Translations under genes and position numbers: made by a program
Part shown: positions 27,809 to 36,931 of the stretch, piece after piece
How positions within the stretch are numbered: the first letter of the stretch is position 1
Layout of the letters: every line of letters starts with the position of its first letter
Assembly: GCA_025459425.1 (NCBI GenBank)
Contig: JALOQF010000005.1
Span: 1-55,448, forward strand
Reading direction: 5' to 3'
Source of the DNA: Myxococcaceae bacterium
Lineage (GTDB): Bacteria > Myxococcota > Myxococcia > Myxococcales > Myxococcaceae
DNA: 55,448 nucleotides
The notes under the pieces: model-generated
Database searches by the model: none
Told to the model about the DNA's origin: nothing
What the model saw: only the letters and a program-made list of their open reading frames with translations

Positions 27809-28354
27809 ATGCGCCTCGTCCTCGCCGCCTGCTTCGTGCTCGCGTCTGCCTGCATCGTCCCCGCCCCCACCGCCGAGGGCACCCAGGTCGCCAAACCCAA
27901 GCCGCCCGCGGCGCCCGCGCAGGAGTTCAAGTCGGGCGCCAACTTCGGCGAGAAGGTCGAGCTCGTCTCCACCATCCTCGCGCCGGGCGCCGCGTTCGTC
28001 GGCGACACCGTGCGTGTCGGCTTCAACTTCAAGGTCCTCCAGGCGATGGACGCCGACTACATGATCTTCGTCCACGTCGAAGACATCGACGGCCGTGTCG
28101 ACCGCCTCAACGTCGACCACAACCCCATGCGCGGCCAGAAGCCCACCTCGAAGTGGCAGCCCGGCGAAGTGCTGCGCGACGAGTTCGAGATTCCCATTCC
28201 GCCCCAGATGCCCGTGCGCGGCCTCAACGTGCTCATGGGCTTCTGGGACCCGAAGACCGACGCCCGCCTCCCGCTCGTCAACAAGGACGCCGTGCCCAAC
28301 GACGGGAACAACCGCATCATGGCCGCCCGGTTCCAGGTCAGCCCCGCCCAGTAG
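27809..28354 (+). CDS. Lipoprotein with beta-sandwich domain
   Basis: This 181-residue protein has a type II signal peptide: MRLVLAACFVLASAC, with the lipobox LASAC and Cys15. A Pro/Ala-rich linker is followed by a single domain (about 45-181) with strands such as DYMIFVHVEDIDGRVDRLN and the KWQPGEVLRDEFEIPIP segment. That segment is like the non-catalytic beta-sandwich found at the end of membrane glycosyltransferases. No catalytic residues are apparent. It stands alone between ftsY and a Uma2 gene. It is likely anchored in the inner or outer membrane; the ligand is unknown. Confidence 0.8.
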   Translation: MRLVLAACFVLASACIVPAPTAEGTQVAKPKPPAAPAQEFKSGANFGEKVELVSTILAPGAAFVGDTVRVGFNFKVLQAMDADYMIFVHVEDIDGRVDRLNVDHNPMRGQKPTSKWQPGEVLRDEFEIPIPPQMPVRGLNVLMGFWDPKTDARLPLVNKDAVPNDGNNRIMAARFQVSPAQ

Positions 28355-28394
28355 TGGCGTTGCGGCTCGACAGCAGACGAGTCACACTTCACGC

Positions 28395-28961
28395 ATGCTG
28401 CTGATGCTTCGAGATGCGCCGTACGAGGTCTTTCGTCTGCCGCGAGACCGGTACTACCAGCTCGCGGACGAGGGTGCTTTCGACGGTCGCCGCGTAGAAC
28501 TCATCGACGGAGTCGTCATCACCATGAACTCCATGCGTGGGCCCCACGCCTCGACCGTCATGCACTTGAACCTCGCGCTCGCCGCCCAGGTGCAGGGCCA
28601 GGGCGCGCTTCGCCCGGGCCTCCCGCTCCACTTGTCTGACTACTCAGAGCCCGAACCCGACTTCGCCGTCATCGCGCTGAAAGACCTGCCCGATGATTCT
28701 GACCATCCAACGACTGCTTCGCTCGTGATTGAAGTCTCCGAGACCAGCCTCGCCTTCGACCTTGGCCTCAAGGCTGACCTCTACGCCGCGGCGAAGATTC
28801 CCGAGTACTGGGTCATCGATCTCGTCCACCAGAAGCTGGTCGTCCACCTCTCGCCGAAGCGCGGCAAGTACACCCGCGTGAGCCGCTTCGGCCGCGGCAA
28901 GTCCGTCACCAGCACCGTGGCTCCGAAGGTCACGGTCGCGGTCGACTCGCTCTTCCGCTGA
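28395..28961 (+). CDS. Uma2-family (DUF820) restriction-endonuclease-fold protein
   Basis: This 188-residue protein has the PD-(D/E)xK core of the Uma2 family: a conserved RRVELIDGVVITM at the N-terminus, the active-site Asp in EPEPDFAVI, the Glu in LVIEVSETSLAFDLGLK, the Lys in the same helix, and YWVIDLVHQKLVVH. I chose the ATG at 28395 because sequence before it belongs to the preceding lipoprotein's out-of-frame reading. Family members are common, of unknown role, and often horizontally moved. It converges on the lipoprotein gene at 28968 with a 6-base gap. Confidence 0.88.
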   Translation: MLLMLRDAPYEVFRLPRDRYYQLADEGAFDGRRVELIDGVVITMNSMRGPHASTVMHLNLALAAQVQGQGALRPGLPLHLSDYSEPEPDFAVIALKDLPDDSDHPTTASLVIEVSETSLAFDLGLKADLYAAAKIPEYWVIDLVHQKLVVHLSPKRGKYTRVSRFGRGKSVTSTVAPKVTVAVDSLFR

Positions 28962-28967
28962 AGACCG

Positions 28968-30239
28968 CTACTTCGTTCCGTACCAGCTCGAGCGCGGAAA
29001 CGGCCCCAGCGCGCCCGAGACGATGCCGTTGGTCATGCGGCCCGTCACCCGACCGCGCGCGCTCGGCAGCCCCAGCGCGTCAGCGAACCCGTTGCCGTCG
29101 AGATCGTGAATCGTCGCCCGCTGCTCGTCGATGCGCACGCCGCCGAGCCCCGACTCGAGCTCGAACTGCTGCGCCAGCTGCGACGCCAGCGCCGCGCACG
29201 CCAGCCGCGTCTGCACCGAGGTGATCTGATCGCACAGCACCAGGTTGAGCAGCTGCCCCACGTCGCGCGCCTGGTTGTTCGACCCCGCCGAGATGGCCAC
29301 GTTGATGAGGTTCACGAGCAGCTTGTTGACGTCGAACTCGACGCTGCGCGGGCCGAGGATCACCTCCATCGCCGTGCGCGAGCCGCCGAACGCGAGCACC
29401 GTCACCGTGATGCGCCCGTTCGCCCCGAGCGTCGGGTTGTTCATCACGTCGATGACCTGGCCGTTGTAGTCGAGCCACAGCTCGCTCCAGCGCTCCGACG
29501 CCGAGAGCCGCGCCATCTGCCCCTCGGCGAGGTCCGTCACGCCACGCGCCTTGAGCGGCCGGCTGCCGAAGCGGAACATGTCGGACAACACGTTGAACAG
29601 CTGCGAGACCCACGGCGGCGCCCGCGTGTTCTGCGCGACGAGGTTGCCGACGTAACAGATGAGCTGCTGCTCGATGCGGCCGAACTGGTTGCAGTTCGTC
29701 TGCTGGCCCGAAGCGATGGCCGACAGCACGTCGAGCAGCCGCGCGATGGAGCTCGCCCGCTGCGCGAACTCCGAGATGTCGAGCTCGTAGTACGTCTGGT
29801 ACCGCCCGTTGATGTTGGTGGCGAAGGTGGTGGTGCAGCTCTGGCCCACGCACGGCGTCGCCACGCACGCGCCGTTGACGCACTGCTGGCCCGACGGGCA
29901 CGTCACCGGGCACCGCGTGGTGCACACGTTGGGCGCGCCGGGCAGGCAGCGGTTGAAGACCAGCTCGTCTCCGGTCGCGACGCAGCGCTCGGTCTGGGGG
30001 CAGTCGCAGTCCGACGCGCAGAAGTCGGGGCCGTTTCCGCCCGCGCCACCGCCGACGTCTCCACCACCGACGCCGCCGGCAGCGCCACCAGCCGCACTGC
30101 CACCCCCAGCGGAGCCACCAGCCATGCCCGCATCGGGCCTCACGTCGGGCCGCTCATCGGGCCCCGACTTCACGAGCACCGAGCCGCCGCACTGGCACCC
30201 TGCGACAGCGACGGCAACGACGGCCACGAGCACACGCAT
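28968..30239 (-). CDS. Cys-rich lipoprotein with Gly/Ala-rich linker
   Basis: This protein of about 423 residues starts at the ATG at 30239 (MRVLVAVVAVAVAGCQC), with the lipobox VAGC. A Gly/Ala/Ser linker (about 35-75) is followed by a Cys-rich segment with EGF-like spacing (CASDCDCPQTERC, then CPSGQQCVNGACV) and then a 280-residue domain I do not recognise. The linker plus small Cys-rich module is common in surface lipoproteins of myxobacteria. Near the C-terminus IHDLDGNGFADALG resembles a calcium-binding loop. A surface location is likely; function is unknown. Confidence 0.75.
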   Translation of the reverse strand: MRVLVAVVAVAVAGCQCGGSVLVKSGPDERPDVRPDAGMAGGSAGGGSAAGGAAGGVGGGDVGGGAGGNGPDFCASDCDCPQTERCVATGDELVFNRCLPGAPNVCTTRCPVTCPSGQQCVNGACVATPCVGQSCTTTFATNINGRYQTYYELDISEFAQRASSIARLLDVLSAIASGQQTNCNQFGRIEQQLICYVGNLVAQNTRAPPWVSQLFNVLSDMFRFGSRPLKARGVTDLAEGQMARLSASERWSELWLDYNGQVIDVMNNPTLGANGRITVTVLAFGGSRTAMEVILGPRSVEFDVNKLLVNLINVAISAGSNNQARDVGQLLNLVLCDQITSVQTRLACAALASQLAQQFELESGLGGVRIDEQRATIHDLDGNGFADALGLPSARGRVTGRMTNGIVSGALGPFPRSSWYGTK

Positions 30240-30337
30240 GGAGCCTCCCACCGGCAAACCCACCTCACCCTACCAATGCACCTGCCCCAAGTCCCCAAGC
30301 CACCCACCCTCCCCACGCCGTGGTACGGCGCGCCCCC

Positions 30338-31507
30338 ATGGAACGGCTGCCCCTCTTCGCCACCGCCACCCGAGGCACCGAGCCCTTCCTCGCCGACGAG
30401 CTCGAGGGCCTGGGCTGCAAGCGCATTCGGCAGGACCGCGGCGGCGTGCGCTTCTTCGCGGCCCTCGACGAGCTCGCCCGGGTGCTGGTGCACTCGCGCG
30501 TCGCCATGCGCGTGCTGTACCCCCTGCGGCAGTTCGAGGCCGAGGGCGCCGACGGGCTGTACGAGGCCGCGCGCGCCGTGCCGTGGGAAGAGTGGCTGGG
30601 CCGCGGGTCGACGTTCTCCATCGAGGCCACGCTGAAGGACTCGGAGCACACCCACTCGGGCTTCGTCGCCCTGAAGCTGAAGGACGGCCTCGTCGACCGC
30701 CTGCGCGAGAAGTGGGGCCAGCGCCCCGACGTCGACACGCGCAACCCCACCTTCCACGTCGTGGCCCACCTCGCGAAGACGCAGCTGTCGCTGTCGCTCG
30801 ACCTGTCCGGAGAGCCCCTCTTCAAGCGCGGCTACCGCGTCAAGACGACGGCCGCGCCGCTGAAAGAGACCCTCGCCGCCGCGCTCCTCCTCGCCGCGAA
30901 GTACGACGGGAGCGAGCCCTTCGTCGACCCGATGTGCGGCTCCGGCACCCTCGCCATCGAGGCGGGCTTCATCGCCACGCGCCGCGCCCCCGGCCTCAAG
31001 CGCGACTTCGCTTGCGAGCGCTGGCCCCACTTCGCGCCGAAGCTGAAGCCCCTGCTCGAGGCCGTGCGCACCGAGGCCTTCGCCCAGGTCCGGCCCGCGC
31101 CGGCTCCGCTGTACGCGCGCGACTACGACGACGAAGTCATCGCCGCCGTGCGCCGCAACGTCGTGACGTCCGGCTTGTCGACGAGCGTGCGGGTCGATCT
31201 GCTCGACGCCACCACCGCGCCCCCGCCCGATGGCCCGCCTGGCCTCGTCGCCACCAACCCGCCCTACGGCGAGCGACTGGGCTCTGGCGGCCAGAAGGGC
31301 ATGAAGTCGTTCTTCCACAAGCTCGGCACCAACCTGAAGACGTGGAACGGCTGGAGGTTCGCCTTCCTCGCCGGCAACGAGGCCTTCGAGAGCGCGCTGG
31401 GCATGCGGCCGTCGGCCCGCCTCAAGGTGTGGAACGGGCCCATCGCCTGCGAGTGGCTCCAGGTGGCCCCGCGAACGCCGGGCCGCGCCCCCATGACGCG
31501 CACATGA
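30338..31507 (+). CDS. rlmL: THUMP-domain 23S rRNA guanine-N2 methyltransferase, RlmL-like
   Basis: This 389-residue class I methyltransferase has an N-terminal THUMP RNA-binding domain (about 50-160) and a C-terminal SAM-binding domain with VDPMCGSGTLAIEAG (about 197) and the N6/N2-methylase motif TNPPYGERLG (about 307). The architecture equals the N-terminal half of E. coli RlmL (m2G2445); the fused RlmK half is absent, as in many bacteria. The ATG at 30338 follows a C-rich stretch without a convincing ribosome-binding site. It is followed by the Ser/Thr kinase gene after 27 bases on the same strand. Confidence 0.9.
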   Translation: MERLPLFATATRGTEPFLADELEGLGCKRIRQDRGGVRFFAALDELARVLVHSRVAMRVLYPLRQFEAEGADGLYEAARAVPWEEWLGRGSTFSIEATLKDSEHTHSGFVALKLKDGLVDRLREKWGQRPDVDTRNPTFHVVAHLAKTQLSLSLDLSGEPLFKRGYRVKTTAAPLKETLAAALLLAAKYDGSEPFVDPMCGSGTLAIEAGFIATRRAPGLKRDFACERWPHFAPKLKPLLEAVRTEAFAQVRPAPAPLYARDYDDEVIAAVRRNVVTSGLSTSVRVDLLDATTAPPPDGPPGLVATNPPYGERLGSGGQKGMKSFFHKLGTNLKTWNGWRFAFLAGNEAFESALGMRPSARLKVWNGPIACEWLQVAPRTPGRAPMTRT

Positions 31508-31534
31508 CAGGTGGCCGCACGCCGCGTGACCGCC

Positions 31535-33166
31535 ATGGCCTCTCGGCGCTATAGCCCGAAGGCGACCGTGTCCGTGTCCGAGGCCCAGGAGGACGTCACC
31601 GCCGAGATCGCCGCCGAAGGGCTCGATCCGCTCATCGGCGTCACCCTCGATGGGCGCTACCGCATCGTCGGCGGCCTCGGCAAAGGCGCGATGGGCAAGG
31701 TGTACCGGGCCGTGCAGGTGGGCCTCAACCGCGCCGTCGCCCTCAAGGTGCTCGACTCGAACTACGGCGCGGGGCGCGACGAGTCGTTCCGCCAGCGCTT
31801 CCTCGTCGAGGCCGCCCTCACCGCCAAGCTGGGCCACCCCAACACGGTTCGCATCTTCGACTACGGCTGCTCGGCCGACGGCATCTTCTACCTCGCGATG
31901 GAGTTCCTCGAGGGTGAGCCGCTCGATCGCGCGCTCGCGAAGGGCCCCCTGGGCTGGCGCCGGGTGCTGTCGATGGGCCAGCAGGTGGCGCGCGCGCTCC
32001 GCGAGGCGCACGAGCTCGGGGTCGTTCACCGGGACTTGAAGCCCGCCAACATCATGGTGCTCTCGGCCGACGACGACGCCGATCACATCAAGGTGCTCGA
32101 CTTCGGGCTGGTGAAGTCCTTCATCGACGGACAAGAGCTCGAGGGCCGCGCCATCACCCAGCAGGGCATGCTCATGGGCAGCCCGCCGTACATGGCGCCG
32201 GAGCAGGGCGACAAGAACCGCGCCGATCCCCGCAGCGACATCTACTCGCTGGGCTGCATCCTCTTCGAGCTGCTCACCGGCAAGCCGCCCTATTCCGGCG
32301 GCTCGCCGCTCGAGATCATCTTGAAGCACGTGAACGAGCCGATTCCGGCCATCGTCACGCCGCCGAAGTTCGAGCCCATTCCCGAGGCGATGAGCGCCAT
32401 CGTGGTGAAGTGTCTCCAGAAGTCGCCGATGGACCGCTTCCAGTCGATGGACGAGGTACTCCAGGCGATGAGCGAGCTGGCCGTGCCGGTGGCCACCCCG
32501 CCGAGCGACACGCCGGCGCCGGCGGTGCCTCCACCGGCCTCGCTGCGGTCGAACACCCCGCTCCTCGTGGCCGGCTTCGTGGTGGCGCTCCTCGTCGGTG
32601 TCGGTGGCACGGCTTTCGTCTTGAAGCGCGGCAAGACCGAGCAGCCGCGCGTGATGTTCCACATCGAGACCGACCCGGCTGGCGCGCAAGTCATCATCGG
32701 CCGCGTCATCAAGGGCACCACGCCGCTCGACCTCGAGCTGCCCGCCGTCGATGGCCGTGCGAAGGCGGACGTCACGCTCCAGAAGGACGGCTACCTGCCG
32801 ATGACCGTCACCGCCGCGGGCTCTGGGCCGCGCATCGAGCTGGTGCAAAAGCTCCAGCAGGTGCCCGACGAGAAGCCGCCCGAGCCCCCGAAGGACGTGA
32901 AGCCCGTCGACAAGGCGACCGAGCGCACGCCGCCGCCTCCGAAGCCGCCCGCCAACGCCATCGACGAGGCCTTCGACGGACCGACCCCGAAATCGACGAA
33001 GGACCCGAAGCCTCCCGCGCTGCCCGAGGTGAAGCCCGCGCCGAAGCCGAAGGCTCCACCGGTGAAGAAGGCCGCGCCGAAGCCCGCCTCCCGGCTCGAC
33101 GACGAGGACGATCCGCTCGCCCCGCACTCGCCGCCGCCGGCGAACGACTTGAAGAGGCCGAAGTGA
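31535..33166 (+). CDS. Membrane Ser/Thr protein kinase with PEGA domain
   Basis: This 543-residue Hanks-type kinase has the P-loop GKGAMGKVY (about 49), Lys71 in ALKVLD, Asp167 in HRDLKPANI and Asp189 of DFG, all present, so it should be active. A Pro-rich stretch is followed by one transmembrane helix (about 345-365) and an outer PEGA domain (FHIETDPAGAQVIIGRVI). The tail is long and Pro/Lys-rich, PKPKAPPVKKAAPKP, ending in acidic and Pro residues. I use the ATG at 31535; a GTG at 31511 is possible. Its stop overlaps the next lipoprotein gene by GTGA, suggesting the two act together. Confidence 0.92.
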   Translation: MASRRYSPKATVSVSEAQEDVTAEIAAEGLDPLIGVTLDGRYRIVGGLGKGAMGKVYRAVQVGLNRAVALKVLDSNYGAGRDESFRQRFLVEAALTAKLGHPNTVRIFDYGCSADGIFYLAMEFLEGEPLDRALAKGPLGWRRVLSMGQQVARALREAHELGVVHRDLKPANIMVLSADDDADHIKVLDFGLVKSFIDGQELEGRAITQQGMLMGSPPYMAPEQGDKNRADPRSDIYSLGCILFELLTGKPPYSGGSPLEIILKHVNEPIPAIVTPPKFEPIPEAMSAIVVKCLQKSPMDRFQSMDEVLQAMSELAVPVATPPSDTPAPAVPPPASLRSNTPLLVAGFVVALLVGVGGTAFVLKRGKTEQPRVMFHIETDPAGAQVIIGRVIKGTTPLDLELPAVDGRAKADVTLQKDGYLPMTVTAAGSGPRIELVQKLQQVPDEKPPEPPKDVKPVDKATERTPPPPKPPANAIDEAFDGPTPKSTKDPKPPALPEVKPAPKPKAPPVKKAAPKPASRLDDEDDPLAPHSPPPANDLKRPK

Positions 33167-34056
33167 AGCGGTGCGGCTGGGTGGTGCTGGCCGCCACGCT
33201 GGCGTGCACTCCGAAGCGCGTCGCGCCGGTGGTGGTGACGGGCCAGACGATCGCCGAGCTCCAGCAGGTCGCCGCCCGCGGCCCCCTGCCTGACGATTCC
33301 TGCCAGGCCGCGTGGTTCTCGGCCGTCGCCGATACGCGCAAGGCCGCTGAGACGCTCGATGCCATCGTCGCGAACGCCCCCGAATGCCCGGTGCCCGTCG
33401 CGCAGGTTCGCCTCGTCGCCCTCGCCCGCACCGACGCGCTGTCGTGGGGCACCGAGAGCCGCGCCGCCGACGCTGCCACCCGGTTTCACCTCGCCCGCTT
33501 CGCCGCGACCGCGCGCTGGGAGCCCGGCACCTCGGCCGTCGCCGACCTCGTGCTCGATGCAGACGCCGGCGTTCGCCTCGCCGCTGTCGCCGCGGTGAAG
33601 GCCCTGCGCCTCATCATCGCCGCCGGCGCCCTCGAGAAGAGCCTGACTGCCTCGCCGGCCCGTTCGGCCGACGAGAAGGCCCTGCTTTGCACCACCCTCG
33701 CCGAGCTCGGCGTCGACCCCCCGCGTGCCTGTGGCGGCCTCAAGCCCGTCGAGGTGGCGCCCCCCGAGCCGCCCGTCCGCCCCGCGCCCAACCGGTGCCG
33801 CGCCCTCGTCGCGTCGCTGTCGGGTGCCGATGGCACCGTCGTACGCCGCGCCCTGCTCGAGCTCACGCGGCCCTGGGTCGAGTTCAGGCTGGGCTGCGAC
33901 GTCGAAAACCAGCCGCTGCTCCGGCTGGTCCAGCAGTCGCCCGACGCTTCCGTACGCGCGGCCGCTGCTACCCTGCTGTTGTGGAAGCTCCACCCGCCCG
34001 ACATGCGCCGCACTCCCGGCTGGCCGCGCACCTTCGTCGAGCCGGAAGCGCGCTGA
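33163..34056 (+). CDS. Lipoprotein with HEAT-like helices, coupled to the kinase
   Basis: This 297-residue protein begins at GTG 33163, overlapping the kinase stop. Its short lipoprotein signal is MKRCGWVVLAATLACTPKR (lipobox LAC). The rest is Ala/Leu/Arg-rich and helical, with repeated segments such as DLVLDADAGVRLAAVAAVKA and QQSPDASVRAAAATLLLWKL, which read as HEAT-like repeats. Two Cys pairs flank a Pro-rich break near 195-205. The translational coupling suggests it is the partner of the kinase on the outer side of the membrane. I know no named family. Confidence 0.75.
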   Translation: MKRCGWVVLAATLACTPKRVAPVVVTGQTIAELQQVAARGPLPDDSCQAAWFSAVADTRKAAETLDAIVANAPECPVPVAQVRLVALARTDALSWGTESRAADAATRFHLARFAATARWEPGTSAVADLVLDADAGVRLAAVAAVKALRLIIAAGALEKSLTASPARSADEKALLCTTLAELGVDPPRACGGLKPVEVAPPEPPVRPAPNRCRALVASLSGADGTVVRRALLELTRPWVEFRLGCDVENQPLLRLVQQSPDASVRAAAATLLLWKLHPPDMRRTPGWPRTFVEPEAR

Positions 34057-34160
34057 GCCGCACGCGTCGAGCAGATCGCCGGCCACCTGAGAGGCCGCGC
34101 TCCCTGCCGAGCGCGTACGACCCCTGGGCGAAGAGCCCCGCGTGGACGCAGCCGGTGGCC

Positions 34161-34301
34161 TCACGACCGCACCTCCGGGTACACGCGAGCCGCGACCGCC
34201 TTCAGGTACAGGAAGAGCTCGGCGCACGCCGTCTTCGTCAGTGGCGAGCACGCCGAGCAGCCATCGAACGCCGACGGCTCCAGGTCGCGAAAGCCCTCCT
34301 C
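34161..34301 (-). other. Possible small CxxC protein ORF after plsY
   Basis: Directly after the plsY TAG, the same minus-strand frame stays open for 46 codons and reads like real protein: LEPSAFDGCSACSPLTKTAC, then ELFLYLKAVAARVYPEV. The sequence TAGGAGGAGG overlapping the plsY stop is an excellent ribosome-binding site, but no ATG, GTG or TTG follows it; CTG at about 34284 is the only candidate start. It could be a CTG-initiated small protein, a readthrough tail, or the remnant of a gene. It has a CSAC pair and a third Cys. Confidence 0.3.
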
Positions 34302-34865
<564 letters not shown>

Positions 34866-34879
34866 GAGGCTCCAGGCCG

Positions 34880-35308
34880 TCAGCGCCAGTGGAGCACCCG
34901 GTACGCGAACACCACGAAGCCGTAGTTCGCGAAGAACAGGCCCACCGCCACCCAGCGCACCACCCGCCACTCCGCGTCCGACAGCTGCAGCTCGGGAATC
35001 GGCACGCCAAAGACGAGGTGCACCACCATCAGCACCACCGCGACCGCGAAGAGCAGCGCCACCACCGTGCCCAGCGGGTTCGCCATGAAGGCGCCCGTCA
35101 CGTTGAAGTGCGCCACCCGGTCAGCCACCCGCGTCAGCCCGCAGCCAGGGCACGGAATGCCCGTCGTCTCGCGGAAGGTGCAGCCCCAGAAGGGAATGAT
35201 GAGCGCCACCGGCACGTAGCGGCCGATGAGCAACCCCACCAGCCCGATGATGCCCAGGGCGTCGATGGTGCCCAACGTGCGGTTGGGCCTGGGGAGGACG
35301 AGTTGCAC
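34880..35308 (-). CDS. DUF2752 membrane protein
   Basis: This 142-residue protein has a GTG start and three to four membrane helices. It carries the DUF2752 signature CTFRETTGIPCPGCGLTR, where the Cys residues (CPGCG) suggest a metal or redox site facing one side of the membrane. A helix-flanked MANPLGTV follows, also typical. The function of the family is unknown. It is upstream of plsY in the same direction. No clear promoter is visible in the 63-base gap to the 510-residue gene's end. Confidence 0.85.
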   Translation of the reverse strand: MQLVLPRPNRTLGTIDALGIIGLVGLLIGRYVPVALIIPFWGCTFRETTGIPCPGCGLTRVADRVAHFNVTGAFMANPLGTVVALLFAVAVVLMVVHLVFGVPIPELQLSDAEWRVVRWVAVGLFFANYGFVVFAYRVLHWR

Positions 35309-35371
35309 GGGGTGGCAAGGTACCCAAAAGCCGCGCCGCGTGGCAGTCGAACCCGCTCCCGATGGGCCAGG

Positions 35372-36904
35372 TCAGCCCCCGAGAATGCGCCGCGCGTCGA
35401 CGGTGGACTGGAAGGGCTCCTTGCCGCTCTCCCACGGCAACGACTCGAGCGCACGCCGGGCCGCCGACGGGTTGGGCCGCGCGTCAGAGGGCAGCTCGCC
35501 GATGGCCTTCTTGAGCGCCCGGTACCCCGCGTCACCCGTGCGATCGCCGTCCGACAGGCGCCGCTGCAGCTCGCCCAGCAGCACGCTGTCGTTCATCAGG
35601 AGCGGGTACTGCGTCGCGTTGCCCGTCACCGCCTGCTGCACCACCGCGACCGAGTCGTTGCACACGCCGGTGATGCCGTAGCCGTCGGCATAGAGGTCGA
35701 GCCGCTTCGCCGCGTCTTCCACCACGTCGGTGAAGGCGCCCGCGAGGCGAACGGCCTTCATCGCGTCGGCGCCCTTCAGCACCGGGCTCGACGCGCGGCC
35801 CAGCCACTCGGGCTCGGCGTGCACGTTGGCGGGGAAGAAGCCGGTGCCGCCGGTGCCCTGGTAGTACCGGGTGGTGGCGTCGAGCGCGGGGCCCTGGGTG
35901 TTCGGCCCGGACTTGATGAACACCATCATCTCCGAGTGCGCGGCCGGCACCACCGCCTCCTTCCCCAGCGCGTCGGTGATGCCCGTCTTGATCATCAGCG
36001 GAGCCGGCACGTCGACGAGCTGCGGCGGCTGCGTGCCGGGCACGGCGGCCTTGAGCGCGGCGAAGTTGGCGACGCGCGAGTCGAAGCGCACCGAGACGTC
36101 GTAGCCCGCGTCCTTCAGGCCCTGGAGGAAGCTGTCCATCGAGGTGTGGGCCTTGCCGTTGAGCGTCACCTCGAACTGCTCGCCCGGCGCGGCGGTGGCG
36201 TTGCGGGACAGCCGCTGGAACACCTCGGACATGACGCGATTCTGCTTCACCTCGGCGTCCGACGCGGTGCTGGCCACGTCACCGGTGAAGAGGCCCGGAG
36301 CGATCTCCTTCAGCTCGGACTTCGGGCGTGGCAGGTCGAGCTCGCCCAGCTTCGCCAGATCGAACTTCTGCGGCAGCACGTTCTCGCGCGGCGCCGGGTT
36401 CTTCACCTTGCCGGCCTTGTAGGCGGCGTTGAGCGCGGCGATGCCGCCCGACATCTGGCCGGGCGTCACCTCGAGCGCCCTGGTGAGCGCGGCCGGGTTC
36501 TGCTTCACCTGCGCGAGCACCTCGGGCGGCACCATGACGCCCGTCTGCTGCTGGAGCTTCTCGAGCAGCTTCGTCGCCGCCGCCCCGCCCTGTGGCGAGT
36601 TCGCCAGGCCCTGCAGCACCTGCGGCAGACCGACCGTGCCGGGGTACCGGTTGGGAAGCAGCTCGTAGCTCGAGGGGCCCGCGGTGCGCAGCGCGTCGGT
36701 CACCCGGTTCGTCACGACGTTGGTGAGCGCAGGCGGCACCTGCGGGCGCCGGCCTGGCGTGGAAGCCCCCGGCGTCCACCCCTGGGGGCGCGCCGGCGTG
36801 GAGGACTCGGCCGGCGTGGTGCTGGGCGTCGTCGTCGCAGGGCGCGTGGAGGCCGGGCCGGTGATGGAGGGGGCGTTCGGGTTGTTACGGACGGGACCGG
36901 GCAC
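35372..36904 (-). CDS. Unknown 510-residue protein
   Basis: The family is not recognised. The first 60 residues are Pro/Thr/Ser-rich and disordered (STTPAESSTPARPQGWTPG) with no signal peptide. The rest is predicted mixed alpha/beta. Points that look like conserved sites are VVPAAHSEMMVFIKSG (about 322) and GYGITGVCNDSVAVVQQAV (about 413), a His and a Cys that could form a cysteine-hydrolase-like pair, although that is only a guess. It starts with GTG 27 bases after the exported barrel-like protein gene, so the two are probably one operon. Confidence 0.6.
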   Translation of the reverse strand: MPGPVRNNPNAPSITGPASTRPATTTPSTTPAESSTPARPQGWTPGASTPGRRPQVPPALTNVVTNRVTDALRTAGPSSYELLPNRYPGTVGLPQVLQGLANSPQGGAAATKLLEKLQQQTGVMVPPEVLAQVKQNPAALTRALEVTPGQMSGGIAALNAAYKAGKVKNPAPRENVLPQKFDLAKLGELDLPRPKSELKEIAPGLFTGDVASTASDAEVKQNRVMSEVFQRLSRNATAAPGEQFEVTLNGKAHTSMDSFLQGLKDAGYDVSVRFDSRVANFAALKAAVPGTQPPQLVDVPAPLMIKTGITDALGKEAVVPAAHSEMMVFIKSGPNTQGPALDATTRYYQGTGGTGFFPANVHAEPEWLGRASSPVLKGADAMKAVRLAGAFTDVVEDAAKRLDLYADGYGITGVCNDSVAVVQQAVTGNATQYPLLMNDSVLLGELQRRLSDGDRTGDAGYRALKKAIGELPSDARPNPSAARRALESLPWESGKEPFQSTVDARRILGG

Positions 36905-36931
36905 GGGTGACTCCTGAGGGAAGGAACGAGG

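Noticed and set aside
30170-33127. 985-codon minus-strand open frame
   Set aside because: Lies antisense to the rlmL-like and kinase genes and shows no domain; it is open only because of high GC.
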